Below, piece after piece: positions 33,880 through 42,748 of a DNA stretch of 64,000 nt (position 1 is the stretch's first letter; every line of letters starts with the position of its first letter). Both the position numbers and the translations under genes were made by a program. Under the pieces are notes generated by a model. The model was not told where the DNA came from. It searched no databases and was given only the letters and a program-made list of their open reading frames with translations. Origin of the DNA: Lentzea flava (lineage in GTDB: Bacteria > Actinomycetota > Actinomycetes > Mycobacteriales > Pseudonocardiaceae); assembly GCF_014648475.1 (NCBI RefSeq), contig NZ_BMRE01000003.1, forward strand, positions 1-64,000, read 5' to 3'.

Positions 33880-35558
33880 GCGCTCTGAAGGAACTCCGCC
33901 GACCAGTGGTGTGGTGGACGCGTGCCGGGGTGGTGCTGGGCGCGGTCGGAGCGCTCACCACCTTGGTGCCGTTCATCGGCATCGCCGAGCTGGGCCGTCG
34001 CTTGATCGCTGGCCAGGACGCCACCGGTACCGCCGTGATCATCGCGGCAGCACTCGTCGTCGGCTTCCTGTGCAACGGCGGTGCGCTCGGCCTGACGCAC
34101 GTCGCCGACGCGAAGCTGCAGGCCTTGCTGCGGCGCCGGATCGTGGCGCGGCTCGGCAAGGTCCCGCTCGGCTGGTACTCCGACACGACCTCCGGTGCCG
34201 TGCGGAAGGCCGCGCAGGACGACATCGAGGACCTGCACCACCTGCTGGCGCACCACGACGTCGAGGTCACCGGCGCGATCGTGCTGCCGTTGGGCGGCAT
34301 CGCCTACCTGGTGTGGCTGGACTGGCGACTGGCGCTGCTGGCCGTCGCGACGCTGCCGATCTACCTCGTGGCCTACGCGTTCATGATGCGCGGCTTCGCG
34401 GAGAAGATGCGGGAGCTCGACTCCGGGTTCGCGCGGGTCAGCGCGGCGATCGTGGAGTTCGTGCACGGCATCACCGTCGTGAAGGCGTTCGGGCAGGCCA
34501 ACCGCGCGCACCGGGGCTACCTGGAGGCCGTGGGGGAGTACGGGAACCGCTACGCGGGCTGGGTGCGCCCGATCCTGCGGCTCGAAGCGCTGACCTCGAT
34601 GGCGCTGGCCGCTCCGGTGGTGGCGCTGGTGAGCCTGGCCGGCGGTGTCGCGCTGGCTGTCGACCCGATCGACCTGCTGGCCGAGGTGCTGGTCGCGATG
34701 GTCATCCCGACCACCCTGCTGACGCTCAACAACGGCCTGACCGCGCAGCGCAGGGCCGTGGCCGCGGCCGAGCGGATCGTCGCGCTGCTCGACACGCCCG
34801 AGCTGCCGCTGCCCGCCGACCCGGTGGAGCCGGACGGGCACCTGGTCGAGTTCGACGACGTCTCGTTCAGCTACGACGGCTCCAAGGCGGTGCTGGACGG
34901 CGTTTCGCTGGTGTGTGAGCCGGGCACGGTGACCGCGCTGGTGGGCGGGTCGGGTGCGGGCAAGTCGACGCTCGCCAAGCTGGTGCCGCGGTTCTACGAC
35001 GTCTCGGCCGGCGCTGTGCGGATCGGTGGCGTCGACGTGCGCGACATCGCCCCGGACGTGCTGTACCGCAAGGTCGGGTTCGTGCTCCAGGACGTGCAGC
35101 TGTTGCACGGCACGGTGTTCGAGAACATCCGGCTCGGACGGCCCTCCGCGTCGGACGAGGAAGTGGTCGCCGCCGCCGTCGCCGCCAGGATCCACGAGAA
35201 GATCCTCTCGTTGCCGGACGGGTACGACACGGTCGACCCGGTGTTCTCCGGTGGTGAGGCCCAGCGCGTCTCGATCGCCCGCGCGCTGCTCGCGGACACC
35301 CCGATCCTCGTGCTCGACGAGGCCACCGCGTACGCCGACCCGGAGTCGGAGGCGTCCATTCAGGACGCTCTGTCGGTGCTGTGCCGCGGCCGCACGGTCC
35401 TGGTGATCGCCCACCGGCTCGCCACGATCTCCGGCGCGCACCAGATCGCCGTCCTCGACGGCGGACGCGTGTCGGAACTCGGCACGCACTCGGAACTTCT
35501 GGCTCTCGACGGCCGGTACGCCCGCATGTGGCAGGCGTCCGCGGAGGTGGCGCTGTGA
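33876..35558 (+). CDS. YbtP/IrtA-like ABC transporter half (TM-NBD)
   Basis: This 560-aa half-transporter has six TM helices in the first ~320 residues and an ATPase domain with Walker A GGSGAGKST, Q-loop QDVQLL, signature FSGGEAQR and Walker B LVLDEAT. YbtPQ and IrtAB import ferric yersiniabactin and mycobactin despite the exporter-type fold. An exporter role cannot be excluded from sequence. ATG 33876 overlaps the NRPS stop. It should pair with the next gene product. Confidence 0.9.
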   Translation: MSALKELRRPVVWWTRAGVVLGAVGALTTLVPFIGIAELGRRLIAGQDATGTAVIIAAALVVGFLCNGGALGLTHVADAKLQALLRRRIVARLGKVPLGWYSDTTSGAVRKAAQDDIEDLHHLLAHHDVEVTGAIVLPLGGIAYLVWLDWRLALLAVATLPIYLVAYAFMMRGFAEKMRELDSGFARVSAAIVEFVHGITVVKAFGQANRAHRGYLEAVGEYGNRYAGWVRPILRLEALTSMALAAPVVALVSLAGGVALAVDPIDLLAEVLVAMVIPTTLLTLNNGLTAQRRAVAAAERIVALLDTPELPLPADPVEPDGHLVEFDDVSFSYDGSKAVLDGVSLVCEPGTVTALVGGSGAGKSTLAKLVPRFYDVSAGAVRIGGVDVRDIAPDVLYRKVGFVLQDVQLLHGTVFENIRLGRPSASDEEVVAAAVAARIHEKILSLPDGYDTVDPVFSGGEAQRVSIARALLADTPILVLDEATAYADPESEASIQDALSVLCRGRTVLVIAHRLATISGAHQIAVLDGGRVSELGTHSELLALDGRYARMWQASAEVAL

Positions 35559-37264
35559 TCAGGGACCTGATGACGATCATGGGACCGGAGCACCGCCGGT
35601 CCGTCCGGGCCTACCTGGCCTGGCTGGTCGCCTATGCCGTGCTGCAAGGCGTCGCGATGGCGCTGCTCGTGCCGTTGCTGACCGCTTTGCTGACGGGGCA
35701 AGCGGTTTCGTCGTGGCTGATCACCACGGCTGTGGTGGTTCTGCTGGCCTGCGTGGCGCGGTACGTGCAGACGATGAAGGGCTTCGCGCTGGCGCTGGTG
35801 ACGCTGACCAGCCTGCACACCCGGCTCGGCGACCACGTGGCGCGGTTGCCGCTCGGCTGGTTCTCGTCGGAGAAGGTCGGCAAGCTCTCCCGCAGCGCGA
35901 CCTCCGGCACGTTGATGGTCACCAACGTCACCGCGCACATGCTCACGCCGGTCGTGACCGGTGTCGTGACCCCGTTGACCGTCGTGCTGGCCGTGCTGTG
36001 GTTCGACTGGCGCCTCGGTGTCGCGGTGCTGGTGTGCGCGCCGGTGCTGTGGCTCGTGCACCGCTGGGCTGCGCGCTGGGTCGGCATCGGAGAGACGCGC
36101 ACGCACGACGCGACGGTCCTCGCCGGCAACCGCGTCGTGGAGTTCGCCCGCAATCAGCAGGTGCTGCGCGCGTTCGGCCGCACCACCGACGGCTACCCGC
36201 CGCTGGAGGACGCGATCGAGGCTCAGCGCCGGGCGTGGGGCTCGATGCTGTGGTCCTCCGCGCCCCGCCTGCTGGCCGGTGGCCTGTCGGTGCAGCTGGC
36301 GTTCGTCGCGCTGATCTTCTTCGCCCTGTCGCTGCCGCTGGAACCGGTGCTGGTCGTGGCGCTGCTGGCGTTGATCGCGCGGTTCACCGGCCCGCTGGCG
36401 GAACTGGCCGGGCAGAGCGGCATGCTGCGGATGGCGGCCAACGACCTGCGCCGCCTCGCCACGTTGTTCGACGAGAAGCCCTTGCCGGAACCGCCTTCGT
36501 CGTTGCCGGTGCGGACGCCGGGCTCGATCGAGTTCACCGACGTCGACTTCGCCTACGGCTCCACTCCGGTGCTGTCGGACGTGTCGTTCGTCGTCCCGCC
36601 GCGCACGATGACGGCGATCGTCGGCCCGTCCGGCTCCGGCAAGACCACGATCACCCGCCTGATCATGCGGTTCTTCGACGTCACCGGAGGCTCGGTCTCG
36701 GTCGGCGGCGTCGATGTCCGCTCACTGTCCACTGAGGACCTGATGTCGCAGCTGTCGATCGTGATGCAGGACGTCTACCTGTTCGCGGACACCCTGGAGG
36801 CCAACATCCGGGTCGGCCGCCCGGACGCGACCGACGACGAGGTGCGGGAAGCCGCCCGGCTCGCGGGCGTGGACGAGATCGTCGCGCGCCTGCCCCGCGG
36901 CTGGCAGACGCACGTGGGCGAGGGCGGCGCGGCCCTGTCCGGCGGCGAGCGGCAGCGGGTGTCCGTGGCGCGGGCGGTGCTGAAGGACGCGCCGATCGTG
37001 ATCCTGGACGAGGCCACGGCCGCATTGGACCCGGAGAACGAGCGGTTCGTGCAGAACGCTTTGCAGGCCCTCCGGGAACGCTCGACGCTGCTGGTGATCG
37101 CGCATCGGCTGCCGACCGTGGTGGCCGCGGACGAGATCCTCGTGCTGGACGGCGGCGGGATCGCCGAGCGCGGGACGCACGACGCGTTGCTTGCGTCCGG
37201 TGGGCGGTACACGGCGTTCTGGAACGAGCGGCAGCGGACCCAGGGCTGGCGGTTGGTCGCGTGA
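35555..37264 (+). CDS. YbtQ/IrtB-like ABC transporter half (TM-NBD)
   Basis: This 569-aa partner of the preceding half-transporter has six TM helices and an ATPase domain with Walker A GPSGSGKTT, signature LSGGERQR and H-loop IAHRLPT. GTG 35555 overlaps the upstream stop (GTGA), which favours equal synthesis of the two halves. YbtQ-type genes are standard members of salicylate-thiazoline siderophore clusters. Confidence 0.9.
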   Translation: MIRDLMTIMGPEHRRSVRAYLAWLVAYAVLQGVAMALLVPLLTALLTGQAVSSWLITTAVVVLLACVARYVQTMKGFALALVTLTSLHTRLGDHVARLPLGWFSSEKVGKLSRSATSGTLMVTNVTAHMLTPVVTGVVTPLTVVLAVLWFDWRLGVAVLVCAPVLWLVHRWAARWVGIGETRTHDATVLAGNRVVEFARNQQVLRAFGRTTDGYPPLEDAIEAQRRAWGSMLWSSAPRLLAGGLSVQLAFVALIFFALSLPLEPVLVVALLALIARFTGPLAELAGQSGMLRMAANDLRRLATLFDEKPLPEPPSSLPVRTPGSIEFTDVDFAYGSTPVLSDVSFVVPPRTMTAIVGPSGSGKTTITRLIMRFFDVTGGSVSVGGVDVRSLSTEDLMSQLSIVMQDVYLFADTLEANIRVGRPDATDDEVREAARLAGVDEIVARLPRGWQTHVGEGGAALSGGERQRVSVARAVLKDAPIVILDEATAALDPENERFVQNALQALRERSTLLVIAHRLPTVVAADEILVLDGGGIAERGTHDALLASGGRYTAFWNERQRTQGWRLVA

Positions 37265-38289
37265 TCGGGGTCCTGGGTGCGTTCGGGGATGTCGGGTGGC
37301 ACGCGGCTCGGGTGGTGGAGGAGCTCGGGCTGGGGCCGGTGCTGCGGGCCGGGCGGCGGACGGGCGTGGACTTCCGTTCGAGGGATTCGCTCGACGGGTT
37401 CGCTAGCGGATGCCGGATCGTGGTGAACTGCGCCGGGCCGTCGCACGAGATCGGTGATCGGGTGTTGCGGGCGGCGGAACGGGCCGGGGCGGACTACGTG
37501 GACGCCTCGGGCGAGATCTGGGCGACGGAGCGAACCGCCGTCGTGGGCGCGGGGCTGCAGCCGGGCCTGACCGGGCTTTTGCCGCGGTGGGTGCACCGGC
37601 TACCTGCCGCCGGCCGCACGCTTGCGCAGGCGTCCCCTCGCCTGGGGGACCCCCAGATCTTCAGTTTACCGGGCAGCACCGACAAGATCGGCTCGCTGAG
37701 CGGGGCGGGTGGCCCGACCTCGATGTCTGTCTACCTGGCCGTGCTCGACCACTTCACCCCGACCGCGGCCGCCGACTTCCTCCGCGGCCGGAACGAACCG
37801 CTGGCAGCCTGGCGCAACGGCCCCCGGCCCCGTGCCGCGACCCGCCGCCGAGCCGACCTCCCGTTCCTCCCCGGCGAGGTCACCCTCCTGCCGTACCTCG
37901 ACGACGAAGCCTGCCGCACCGCCCAAGCCCTCGGCCTCGACCACGGCGACTGGTACAGCGCAATATCCGGTGACCACGTCCTCAAGGCGTTCGACCGCGT
38001 CCACACCCTCCCGGAGTCGGAAGCGGTCGAAGCCCTGTGCCGGGCAAGCCACCTCGACCTGGCAGGCCGCGACCCGTTCGCCCTCGTGGCCGTTGACACC
38101 GGCGACCGCACGGTCGTCGTCAAAGGCCGCGGCAACGGCGAACTCACCGGCACGGTGGTTGCCCACGCGGTCAAGGCGGTCGCGGAAAGCGAAGTCCCCC
38201 AGGGCTGTCACTTCGCCGCCGAGGTGCTGAAGCCCGGCGTCGTCGAGCACCTCCACCCGTACGAAGACCTGGTGGAGGGCGTGCTGTGA
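37261..38289 (+). CDS. Saccharopine-dehydrogenase-like NAD(P)-binding protein
   Basis: This 342-aa protein has an N-terminal Rossmann start (IGVLGAFGDVGWHAARVV) and the NCAGPSHEIG segment of the saccharopine-dehydrogenase/opine-reductase superfamily. The C-terminal half is less conserved. GTG 37261 overlaps the ABC gene by 4 nt. A reductive tailoring step on the metallophore (for example C-terminal aldehyde or imine) is possible. It does not replace the Irp3-like reductase already present. Role unproven. Confidence 0.75.
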   Translation: MIGVLGAFGDVGWHAARVVEELGLGPVLRAGRRTGVDFRSRDSLDGFASGCRIVVNCAGPSHEIGDRVLRAAERAGADYVDASGEIWATERTAVVGAGLQPGLTGLLPRWVHRLPAAGRTLAQASPRLGDPQIFSLPGSTDKIGSLSGAGGPTSMSVYLAVLDHFTPTAAADFLRGRNEPLAAWRNGPRPRAATRRRADLPFLPGEVTLLPYLDDEACRTAQALGLDHGDWYSAISGDHVLKAFDRVHTLPESEAVEALCRASHLDLAGRDPFALVAVDTGDRTVVVKGRGNGELTGTVVAHAVKAVAESEVPQGCHFAAEVLKPGVVEHLHPYEDLVEGVL

Positions 38290-39113
38290 CCCCGCTTCAA
38301 ACACTCGAGCAAATCTGCGTCGAAGCCATCGCGGCCCACCTGCCGTTCGAGGACGCGGCCCCGCGGTACCGCTGGCTCCTGGACCGCTGGAACGCCATCA
38401 CCGAACCGTCCGGCCGCCGCCCGACGCCACCGGGCCTGGAGTTCGAGGAGGCCTACGACGATCTCGGCTTCCCACCGAGGATGGCCCGCTTCCACCGCCA
38501 GGCCCTGGCCAAGCTGCCGCAGCTCCTCAGAGCGGAAATCGGGGTGCAGCAGCTGCTGTTCCACGACGGCGACGTCCTGGCCGCGTTGGCCGCCTACCAG
38601 ACCAACGTCTTCACCGACCGCCTCAACCAGCAGCTCGCCGACCGCATCCCGGCCGGAGCCACCGTGCTCGAACTGGGCGGCGGCGCGGGCCTGACCACAG
38701 CCAAGGCGCTCCGGGCCGGCTACCTGTTCACCGACGTCTCCACGGTCTTCACGAGAGCCGCGGAACAGAGGTTCGGCGTGAAGACCGCCATCCTCGACAT
38801 CAACGAGGACTTCGACCAGCAGGCTGACGTGGTGATCGCAGGCAACGTCCTGCACAACGCCACCCACATCGGCAAGACGCTCGAACGCATCCATCGGGCC
38901 GCAGACCTGCTCCTGTTCACCGAATCCACAAGGGACAGCGCGATCACGTTGACCGGCATGCAGTTCCTGCTCAGCCCACCGACCACCCGCGAACGGATCT
39001 TCCTGACCGCCGACGAGTGGCGCGCGGAGCTGTCCGCCGCGGGCTTCGACACCGAGCCGAGCACCCCGGACGAGTCGGGCCAGCAGCTGTTCGTGGCGAG
39101 GAGGCGCACATGA
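38286..39113 (+). CDS. Stand-alone SAM methyltransferase related to the NRPS-embedded MT (1)
   Basis: This 275-aa class I methyltransferase has SAM motif I VLELGGGAGLTT (near residues 124-135). The downstream series FTDVS...ILDINEDF...AGNVLHNA is shared with the MT domain embedded in the PchF-like NRPS and with the next gene. Its own motif I has one extra Gly for Thr change (GGAG for GTG). It begins at GTG 38286, overlapping the previous stop. The position it methylates is unknown. Confidence 0.85.
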   Translation: MTPLQTLEQICVEAIAAHLPFEDAAPRYRWLLDRWNAITEPSGRRPTPPGLEFEEAYDDLGFPPRMARFHRQALAKLPQLLRAEIGVQQLLFHDGDVLAALAAYQTNVFTDRLNQQLADRIPAGATVLELGGGAGLTTAKALRAGYLFTDVSTVFTRAAEQRFGVKTAILDINEDFDQQADVVIAGNVLHNATHIGKTLERIHRAADLLLFTESTRDSAITLTGMQFLLSPPTTRERIFLTADEWRAELSAAGFDTEPSTPDESGQQLFVARRRT

Positions 39114-40240
39114 ACCCGGCCAAGGTCCTCGCCTACCTCGAACGCGAGCGCACAACGGAAATCACGCTCCCGGCAACGATCCTGAAAGCCTTGCCGGACG
39201 ACCCGAGCGCGATGCTGACCGACCTCAGCAACCTGAAGACCATCCGTTACCACGGCGAGAAGCTCGACCTGCACTGGCCGCCGATCGAGCTCGTCCACGC
39301 AGAAGAAGACGTCCCAGAGCCGAAAACCGAAGAACAGGACTGGACGACGGCCGTCGAAGCGGTCAGGACGTTCAGCAACGCGGCGCTGCAGGCGATGCGG
39401 GACGCGTTGCCGCACATCGAAACCGTGCTGCCCCAACAGGAACACGTTCTCGAACGCTGGCACAAGGCGCTCGAAAACCCCGGAGGCGCCAGCTGGGACG
39501 AGGCGGAGGAGGCGTGGCGGGCGGCCACCGGTGGCACCGGCACCATCGAATACGCACGCAGGTGCGCCAACCATCTGCCACAGCTGTTCAGCGGGGAGGT
39601 GGACCCGACGACGCTGATGTTCCCCGAGGGCCGGATGGACCTGGCGGACGCGCTGTACCGCGAGAACGTCATGGGGCGCTACCAGCACGCGACCGTGGCG
39701 GCGGTGGTGCGGGCACTGGACCGGCCGCTGCGGATCATCGAGATCGGCGCCGGCACCGGAGCGACGACCGAACACGTCCTCGGAAACCTCCACCCGCTCA
39801 CCGACTACCTCATCACCGACGTGTCGAGGTACTTCGTCGACCAGGCCGGGAAACGCTTCCCCGGCAACAGGTACGGCACGTTCGACATCGACGCCGACGG
39901 TCAGGATCCCGGCGAGTTCGACGTGGTGATCGCGGGCGGCGTGCTGAACGCGGCCAAGGACACCGACGCGTCGCTCAAGCGCCTCAAGGACCTGATGGCA
40001 GAGCAAGGCTGGCTGATCATCAGCGAGCCGACGGTCGAAGAGCCGTGGGTGCTGATGTCCCAGGCGTTCCTGATGGCGAAGCCGACGGACGCGCGCAAGA
40101 GCAGCACGTTCCTCACCCACGACCAGTGGCGAGAGGCCTTGCGGAGCCAGTTCGAGCTCGTGCTCGACCTGCCGCACGAAGACCATCCGTTGCACGCGCT
40201 GGGCCACCGCGTGTTCGTCGCGAGAAAGGACAAGCGTTGA
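39110..40240 (+). CDS. Stand-alone SAM methyltransferase related to the NRPS-embedded MT (2)
   Basis: This 376-aa protein has a ~65-residue N-terminal region of unknown function. It is followed by a long stretch collinear with the embedded MT domain (LERWHKAL..., LMFPEGRMDLADALYRENVMGRY), motif I IIEIGAGTGATTE (about 209-221), ITDVSRYF and AGGVLNAA. It looks like an excised NRPS methyltransferase domain. ATG 39110 overlaps the previous stop (ATGA). In-trans methylation of a carrier-bound intermediate is the simplest inference. Confidence 0.85.
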   Translation: MNPAKVLAYLERERTTEITLPATILKALPDDPSAMLTDLSNLKTIRYHGEKLDLHWPPIELVHAEEDVPEPKTEEQDWTTAVEAVRTFSNAALQAMRDALPHIETVLPQQEHVLERWHKALENPGGASWDEAEEAWRAATGGTGTIEYARRCANHLPQLFSGEVDPTTLMFPEGRMDLADALYRENVMGRYQHATVAAVVRALDRPLRIIEIGAGTGATTEHVLGNLHPLTDYLITDVSRYFVDQAGKRFPGNRYGTFDIDADGQDPGEFDVVIAGGVLNAAKDTDASLKRLKDLMAEQGWLIISEPTVEEPWVLMSQAFLMAKPTDARKSSTFLTHDQWREALRSQFELVLDLPHEDHPLHALGHRVFVARKDKR

Positions 40241-41613
40241 CCGACTACCGCGCCAAGGGCTACTGGCGGGACCGCACGCTCGGGCAGCTGCTCACGGACA
40301 GCGCGAAGAAGTGGCCTGACCGCACGGCCCTCGTCGACGGCGACCGCAGGTGGACCTACGCCGAGCTGGAGAGGTGGGCCGATCGCGTCGCGGCAGGCCT
40401 GCACCGCAAGGGGATCAGCAGGAACGACCGGGTGATCGTGCACCTGCCGAACGTCGCGGAGTTCGTCGCGCTGTCGTTCGGCCTGTTCCGCGTCGGTGCG
40501 GTCCCGGTCTACGCGCTGCCGCAGCACAAGACGACCGAGATCGAGCACCTCACCAGGGTCGCCGAGCCCGCCGGGTACTTCGGGAGCGCGCAGGACGTCC
40601 CGGACGCCGATCCCGTCACCCTCGACGGCCCCGACCCGGACGACGTCGCGTTGATGCTGCTGTCCGGTGGCACGACCGGGCTGCCGAAGCTGATTCCCCG
40701 CACCCACAACGACTACGACTACAACGCGAGGGCCAGCGCGGAACTCTGCGGTCTCGACGAGAACACCGTCTACCTGGCCGCGCTGCCGATCGCGCACAAC
40801 TTCGCGCTGGCGTGCCCCGGAATCCTCGGCACGTTCCACGCCGGCGGCACGGTCGTGCTCACCACCAGCGCGGATCCCGAGACCGCGTTCCCGCTGATCG
40901 AGCGGGAAGGAGTCACCGTCACCGCGCTGGTGCCGCCGCTCGCGCTGGTCTGGCTGGACCACGGCGGCCGCACCGGGCTGAAGCTGTTGCAGGTCGGCGG
41001 ATCGCGGCTGAAGGAGGAGGCCGCGCGGCGGATCAGGCCGGAGCTGGGCTGCGATCTCCAGCAGGTCTACGGCATGGCCGAGGGACTGCTGAACTTCACC
41101 AGGCTCGACGATCCCGACGAGGTCAAGGTGACCACGCAGGGACGGCCGATGTCACCGGATGACGAGATCCGGGTCGTGGACGGCGAACTCCAGGTGCGCG
41201 GCCCGTACACGATCACGAGCTACTTCGACGGCGACCACGGCTCGTTCACCGAGGACGGCTTCTACAAGACCGGCGACCTGGTGAAGTTCGTCGGCGACAA
41301 CCTCGTCGTCGACGGCCGCAAGAAGGACGTCATCAACCGCGGCGGCGACAAGATCCCCGTCGAGGAGGTCGAGAACCTCCTGCTCAGCCATCCCCGCGTG
41401 CACGACGTCGCGATCGTCGGCGTGCCGGACGAGTACCTCGGCGAACGCACCTGCGCGGTCGTCATCCCGCACGGCACCGCGCCGACCCGGCGGGACCTCG
41501 TCGAACACCTCCAGGCCCTCGGCGTGGCCGACTTCAAGCTTCCCGACCGGGTGCGGATCGTGACCGAGTTCCCCCGCACAGCGGTCGGCAAAGTCGACAG
41601 GAAAGCACTGTGA
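40237..41613 (+). CDS. Salicyl-AMP ligase (YbtE/EntE/DhbE family)
   Basis: This 458-aa ANL enzyme activates salicylate and loads it on the aryl carrier of the NRPS. A3 LLSGGTTGLPKLIPRTHNDY, A7 YKTGDL and the C-terminal lysine motif GKVDRKAL are present. The HNF motif (LPIAHNFALACPG) is typical of aryl-acid ligases. It is about 70 aa shorter than YbtE, with a visible gap after RVAEPAGYFG. The start is TTG 40237, overlapping the MT stop (TTGA); no ATG is near. It sits next to the P450 and initiating NRPS. Confidence 0.92.
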   Translation: MTDYRAKGYWRDRTLGQLLTDSAKKWPDRTALVDGDRRWTYAELERWADRVAAGLHRKGISRNDRVIVHLPNVAEFVALSFGLFRVGAVPVYALPQHKTTEIEHLTRVAEPAGYFGSAQDVPDADPVTLDGPDPDDVALMLLSGGTTGLPKLIPRTHNDYDYNARASAELCGLDENTVYLAALPIAHNFALACPGILGTFHAGGTVVLTTSADPETAFPLIEREGVTVTALVPPLALVWLDHGGRTGLKLLQVGGSRLKEEAARRIRPELGCDLQQVYGMAEGLLNFTRLDDPDEVKVTTQGRPMSPDDEIRVVDGELQVRGPYTITSYFDGDHGSFTEDGFYKTGDLVKFVGDNLVVDGRKKDVINRGGDKIPVEEVENLLLSHPRVHDVAIVGVPDEYLGERTCAVVIPHGTAPTRRDLVEHLQALGVADFKLPDRVRIVTEFPRTAVGKVDRKAL

Positions 41614-42737
41614 AGTATCCGTTCAACGAGTTCACGAACCTCGCACTGGCGCCCGAGTACACCGAAGCGCTGCACGCCGACGGACTCACGCGGGTCGAGC
41701 TGCCGCACGGCGAACCCGCCTGGCTCGTCACCCGGCACGCCGAAGCCCGGCTCGTGCTGGGGGACAGGCGGTTCAGCCGCGCGCTCGCCCACGAACGCGA
41801 CGCGCCCAGGGTGTTCGACCGCGTGCCCGCCGGGATCGTGTCGATGGACCCGCCGCAGCTCACGGCGATCCGCTCGGTCGCGGCCAAGGCGTTCACCGCA
41901 CGCCGTGTGGAAGGCCTGCGCGAGCACGTCCGGCAGCTCGTCCGCAAGCTGATCGACGAGATGCGGCACCAAGAAAACCCGGACCTCGTCAGGGATTTCG
42001 CGTTGCCCATCCCGGTCTCGGTGATCTGCGAGCTGCTCGGCGTGCCCGTCGAGGACCAGGAGCAGTTCCGCGCCTGGAACGACGCCCTGATGTCCACCGA
42101 CTCCGCCCGTGAGATCCAGGAGCTGGCGCAGTACATCGGCGGGCTCATCGGGCAACGGGTGCAACACCCGAAGGACGACCTGCTCAGCTCGTTCGCGGAG
42201 AGCGGTCTGCCGCCGCAGCAGCTCGTGTTGCTGTGCATCGCGATCCTCGTCGCGGGCTACGAGGCCACGTCGGCGCAGATCCCGAACTTCCTGATCACGC
42301 TGCTGGACCACCCGGCGCAGTTCGCGCGGCTCGTCGAGGACCCGTCGCTCGTCGACAACGCCGTGGAGGAACTGCTGCGGTTCGTGCCGCTCGCCTCCAG
42401 CGCGATGTTCGCCCACTACGCGATGGAGGACGTCCAGGTCGGTGAGCATCTCGTGCGCGAGGGCGATCCGGTGCTCGTGTCGATCGGTGCGGCCAACTAC
42501 GACGAGACCCGGTTCGAGAACCCCCATCACCTCGACATCTGCCGGGACGCGCAGGGGCACCTCGCGTTCGGCTACGGCCTGCACCACTGCGTCGGGTCGG
42601 CACTCGGCCGGCTGGAGCTGCAGGAGGCGTTGCGCGGCCTGGTGACGCTCGCGCCGACCCTGCGCATCGCCGGTGACGTCGAGTGGAAGACCAACACGTT
42701 CTTCCGCGGTCCGCTGTCCGTTCCCGTCTCGTTCTGA
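41610..42737 (+). CDS. Cytochrome P450
   Basis: This 375-aa class I bacterial P450 has the heme-cysteine loop FGYGLHHCVGSALGR, an ExxR in EELLR and an I-helix AGYEATS in place of the usual AGxxTT. It lacks a membrane anchor and needs a ferredoxin not encoded nearby. GTG 41610 overlaps the ligase stop. In the metallophore operon it probably oxidises the aryl ring or a heterocycle; coelibactin clusters also carry P450 genes. The reaction is not deducible here. Confidence 0.92.
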   Translation: MKYPFNEFTNLALAPEYTEALHADGLTRVELPHGEPAWLVTRHAEARLVLGDRRFSRALAHERDAPRVFDRVPAGIVSMDPPQLTAIRSVAAKAFTARRVEGLREHVRQLVRKLIDEMRHQENPDLVRDFALPIPVSVICELLGVPVEDQEQFRAWNDALMSTDSAREIQELAQYIGGLIGQRVQHPKDDLLSSFAESGLPPQQLVLLCIAILVAGYEATSAQIPNFLITLLDHPAQFARLVEDPSLVDNAVEELLRFVPLASSAMFAHYAMEDVQVGEHLVREGDPVLVSIGAANYDETRFENPHHLDICRDAQGHLAFGYGLHHCVGSALGRLELQEALRGLVTLAPTLRIAGDVEWKTNTFFRGPLSVPVSF

Positions 42738-42748
42738 AGGAACCCGCT

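Noticed and set aside
37620..37670. Short inverted repeats around CTGGGGGACCCCCAG inside the saccharopine-dehydrogenase-like gene
   Set aside because: The palindrome is in the middle of a well-supported coding region with no frame break, so it is most likely incidental to the coding sequence.
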